Assembly (NCBI GenBank): GCA_002914845.1
Contig: JXTC01000135.1
Span: 239,205-303,204, forward strand
Origin: Trema orientale
Taxonomy: Eukaryota > Streptophyta > Magnoliopsida > Rosales > Cannabaceae
Direction: 5' to 3'
Length of the DNA: 64,000 bases
This document shows, in pieces, positions 61,409 to 64,000 of this stretch; positions within the stretch are counted from its first letter, which is position 1, and each line of letters opens with the position of its first letter. The notes beneath the pieces were generated by a model. The model ran no database searches, had not been told where the DNA came from, and saw only the letters and a program-made list of their open reading frames with translations. The position numbers and the translations under genes were made by a program.

Positions 61409-61958
61409 TGTTGGCGGAAGCAACAACCAGACCAATCAACAATCAAGAACAATGCGGAAAAATACTAGAGCAAGAAAGAAACTCAACACAATATACTTGG
61501 TTCCAATTTTCAATGTGAAAATTGTACATCCAAGATAGGGAACTTGTCCCTAGTCGAATCCACTATCAACCAAGAAGATTACACCCTCATGTACTCTCAA
61601 ATTACAGCAAGATTCTCACTACAAGCTTAAATACAAGCCTTTCAGCAGTACAACACGAATCTCACAGCTCACAGAATACAGAGTCTATGTTGCAACATGT
61701 GCAATACAGCAGTAACTCACAACAACACTCAGTTCTCACTCTGTTTTCTACTCTTCATGCTCTGTTCTTGGCCTTCGAAGCAGAGCCTATTTATACAGAA
61801 TGAGTAACACGTTTTGAGCCTGAAATCAAGGACTTAGTTGACACATCATCAAGAAATTAGTTAGAGTAATTAAGCTGCAGTCTTAACTAACTCCTAACCA
61901 AATTTCTGTTATAACATCCAACTAACTTAACCAAATTAGTTGTCACCATCTATCAACA
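61409..61958 (-). mobile_element. copia LTR (550 bp), reverse orientation
   Basis: On the plus strand it begins TGTTGGCGG and ends TATCAACA, giving TGTTG...CAACA inverted ends. The purine tract GGTGGAGAT lies directly before it on the minus strand, as a polypurine tract should. A TATA-like CTATTTATAC (61785, plus strand) reads GTATAAATAG on the minus strand. It is the 3' LTR of the element whose pol end follows at 61959-62157. Confidence 0.78.
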
Positions 61959-62157
61959 ATCTCCACCTTGACTCTAGATTTGGTTGTGGATCCGAACTAG
62001 AGGTCCCTGCACCTCCACCAGTCTTCAAGTAGGAAGAATGTTCAGTAAGCTCAAAGCTTCCCTGAACTTGCTTATTGAAATCACCTTCGTCAACATGTCT
62101 GCAGGATTCTCGAGTGTAGAAATCTTCTCCACCTTAATCTGCCCTTGTGCAATAATA
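61959..62157 (-). pseudogene. C-terminal end of copia polyprotein
   Basis: The minus strand reads AQGQIKVEKISTLENPADM followed by LTKVISISKFREALSLLNI, then stops. This is the usual end of Ty1/copia RNase H-integrated polyproteins (KI.T..NPADMLTK). The element is cut off at 62157, where the TGTAACACCTCC repeat begins. Only about 50 codons remain. Confidence 0.78.
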
Positions 62158-64000
62158 TTGTAACACCTCCTTAGTCTAAGGTTATTAGATTAGGAGATGT
62201 TATCATTGAATTCCTTAAAACATAGATAAAATACGGAATATTTTTTTTTTTTCAAAAATAAATAACTCATTAAAGTCTCTATTAAATTCTTAAAGAAAAT
62301 ACTAACAGTAATTTGAAGTCACATAAGTTAAAGAAAACTTTTAAAACTATAAAATATCATTAATAGAAAATAAAGGCTAGAAAATGTTCATCTAATTAAA
62401 ATCTAGACCATTAGACCACCATGTCGCCAAGTCGCCTCATCACTACCATCTGCCATCCTACTATTCATCACCTGAAAAATATTAAATAATATAATGAGCT
62501 AAAAGCCCAGTAAGTAAACTACAATGCACACAATTGATGAGGTATGCTTTAGTTATTTTCTAAATAATGTTCTTTGTGATCTTTTTATAACTTTGAAGAC
62601 GTTTCATTTTAAATCCTTGAGAGCGCTCAGTGTAATGCCTAAGCTTTTGGTAACCAGTGGGCCGTGATTGCTGAACTAGTTTTTATTTTGCTACCGACTC
62701 CTTGGTAGAACCATATTAGAGGTATAAAGTGAGTGTACCTAGCCTATGTAGCCACACACACATTAATGATCCCGAAAAGGGCCTATCATCCCCGGAGTCA
62801 AAATCATATGGGGCACCTCCCTAATATAGTCTATTATCATTTATCCTTGGTGGGTACGCCAGTCCCCCGCGTCCCATGCCCACTCAGCCCTCTAAACATA
62901 GACACACACCAATTTCTTTAAAATCTTACTTTTCAGAATCTTTAATTAATTTAGAAAAATTGCTCTATTATAAACTATTGCTCTTTTGAAACATACCATT
63001 TTATAAAATAATGTCATGCATATGGATGACCATGCCTCACGTAAAATAATATATTATATGTCATCAATTTCCACGTAAAACATATATAACACATAATTAC
63101 ACAATGTAAAACATATAAACAATTAAAGCAGTTAAGTATGGTTTACTTACCTTAAGTCCAAGCGAAAATAAAAAGTTAAGAAAAGTGAGAATGTCCTCCG
63201 AATGCATACGACTTACGTGCCCCGCCTACATCATCAGTATTATAAATGCAAATTTGCTTAATTTATTTTACTTATTTCAATGAAATTTCTCGAAAGATTA
63301 TTTTATCTTTGATGCACATAAGATGAACATAATTTATGTATAAAACTGAAAATATCAAATATAGAATACAATCAACATCTCATACAATAATCCCACAAAC
63401 AATTTCATAGAATACGCTTGTAGTTTAGAACTCTGAAAATTTGTACAAAAAAATAACTAAAACTGACAGCAACTCATATAAAAATTATATTTCATTACTC
63501 ACTAATCAATTTGACGTAAAAATTTCACAACAGCATTTTTAGCACAATATTTTACTATACAAAATTAAAAGAAATCATAAAATACACTTACAAATAATAT
63601 TTATGTATTTTTAGAATTTAAACATAAAATCTGTCAATTTCGTTTGTTTTCTGACTAACAGGTACAAAATAATTTATTTCTCCTACTACAAAAATATTTT
63701 TATATTGAAACTGTTTAGAGACATATTAGACATATAGAAACATAACTAAAAATTTTTATTGGCTCAGAAAGTGACGTTAACTAATTATTCATAATTTATA
63801 ACCATCCTCTTATAAAACTGTCAGCACCAAAACATAATAGTACACATAAAATTTAGAAAATCATAAACAATAATCCATTAAGAAACACTATCTATAAATT
63901 TTATAGTGATTATATAACATATCCAAGAATATACCCTATAAATATTAGGTCATGGAGATCTCTATAAAAAATAATATAAAATCTGAAGTCTCAAAAAAGT
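62158..64000. repeat. LTR-like interspersed repeat starting TGTAACACCTCC, second copy
   Basis: Starts TTGTAACACCTCC at the cut end of the copia element. It shares the ATGAGCTAA..CAGTAA block (62500) and the CAGT(G/A)GGCC block (62653) with the repeat at 5094. It has no coding capacity; the 62-codon frame at 62733 is not protein-like. It runs off the window, so its right end is unknown. Confidence 0.42.

Noticed and set aside
62733-62921. 62-codon frame
   Set aside because: Lies within the LTR-like repeat and has no features.

Overview
The window is nuclear DNA from a flowering plant, most likely a eudicot. It is AT-rich and contains spliced plant housekeeping genes with GT-AG introns, AATAAA signals, chloroplast-type leader sequence and dense nested plant transposons. 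There are 226 unresolved bases at 37834-38059 and one N near 23117. Exon models were built by hand from reading frame, splice sites and remembered protein families; no database was searched.

Five protein-coding genes can be read from start to stop. (1) 11922-15387 (+): a chloroplast DEAD-box RNA helicase of the RH39/RH50 type, 8 exons, 589 aa. (2) 24489-28295 (+) and (3) 32681-36484 (+): two tandem, same-strand 5-oxoprolinases (1268 and 1267 aa), each with an uninterrupted coding region and an apparent 5'UTR intron. (4) 41167-49715 (-): cytosolic glutaminyl-tRNA synthetase, 23 exons, 794 aa, with two GC-AG introns. (5) 56757-60320 (-): translation initiation factor eIF3 subunit J, 6 coding exons, 224 aa, with a broken partial copy of its locus just downstream at about 55404-55960. 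The genes do not form a pathway. Two serve translation (GlnRS, eIF3j), one probably acts on plastid rRNA, and two belong to glutathione/gamma-glutamyl recycling.

The rest is mobile and repetitive DNA. 0-12 kb holds a 169-bp-family MITE, a minisatellite, a SINE with a 15-bp target duplication, a TCGA-saturated inverted-repeat element, a tandem array of roughly 400-bp units, a long LTR-like repeat and a dead Ty1/copia element carrying a nested Tourist-like MITE. 15.7-23.3 kb holds a decayed Mutator-like element, a MITE, the 3' end of a Ty3/gypsy element and further inverted-repeat elements. Mutator-type MITEs and a triplicated 100-bp repeat sit between the two oxoprolinases. 37-41 kb holds a deleted gypsy element with a gag fragment. 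Four copies of one 169-bp inverted-repeat family occur at 0.6, 40.7, 50.1 and 50.7 kb, three of them around the GlnRS gene. 52-56 kb holds two copies of a palindromic MITE and a hAT element with an exact 8-bp duplication. 61.4-64 kb holds a reverse-oriented copia LTR with the end of its pol gene, then another LTR-like repeat.

No clearly new biological system was found. The most interesting observations are the diverging oxoprolinase pair, the two GC-AG introns, two independent duplications of 3' splice sites, the deleted eIF3j copy, the TCGA-rich element and the 169-bp family.
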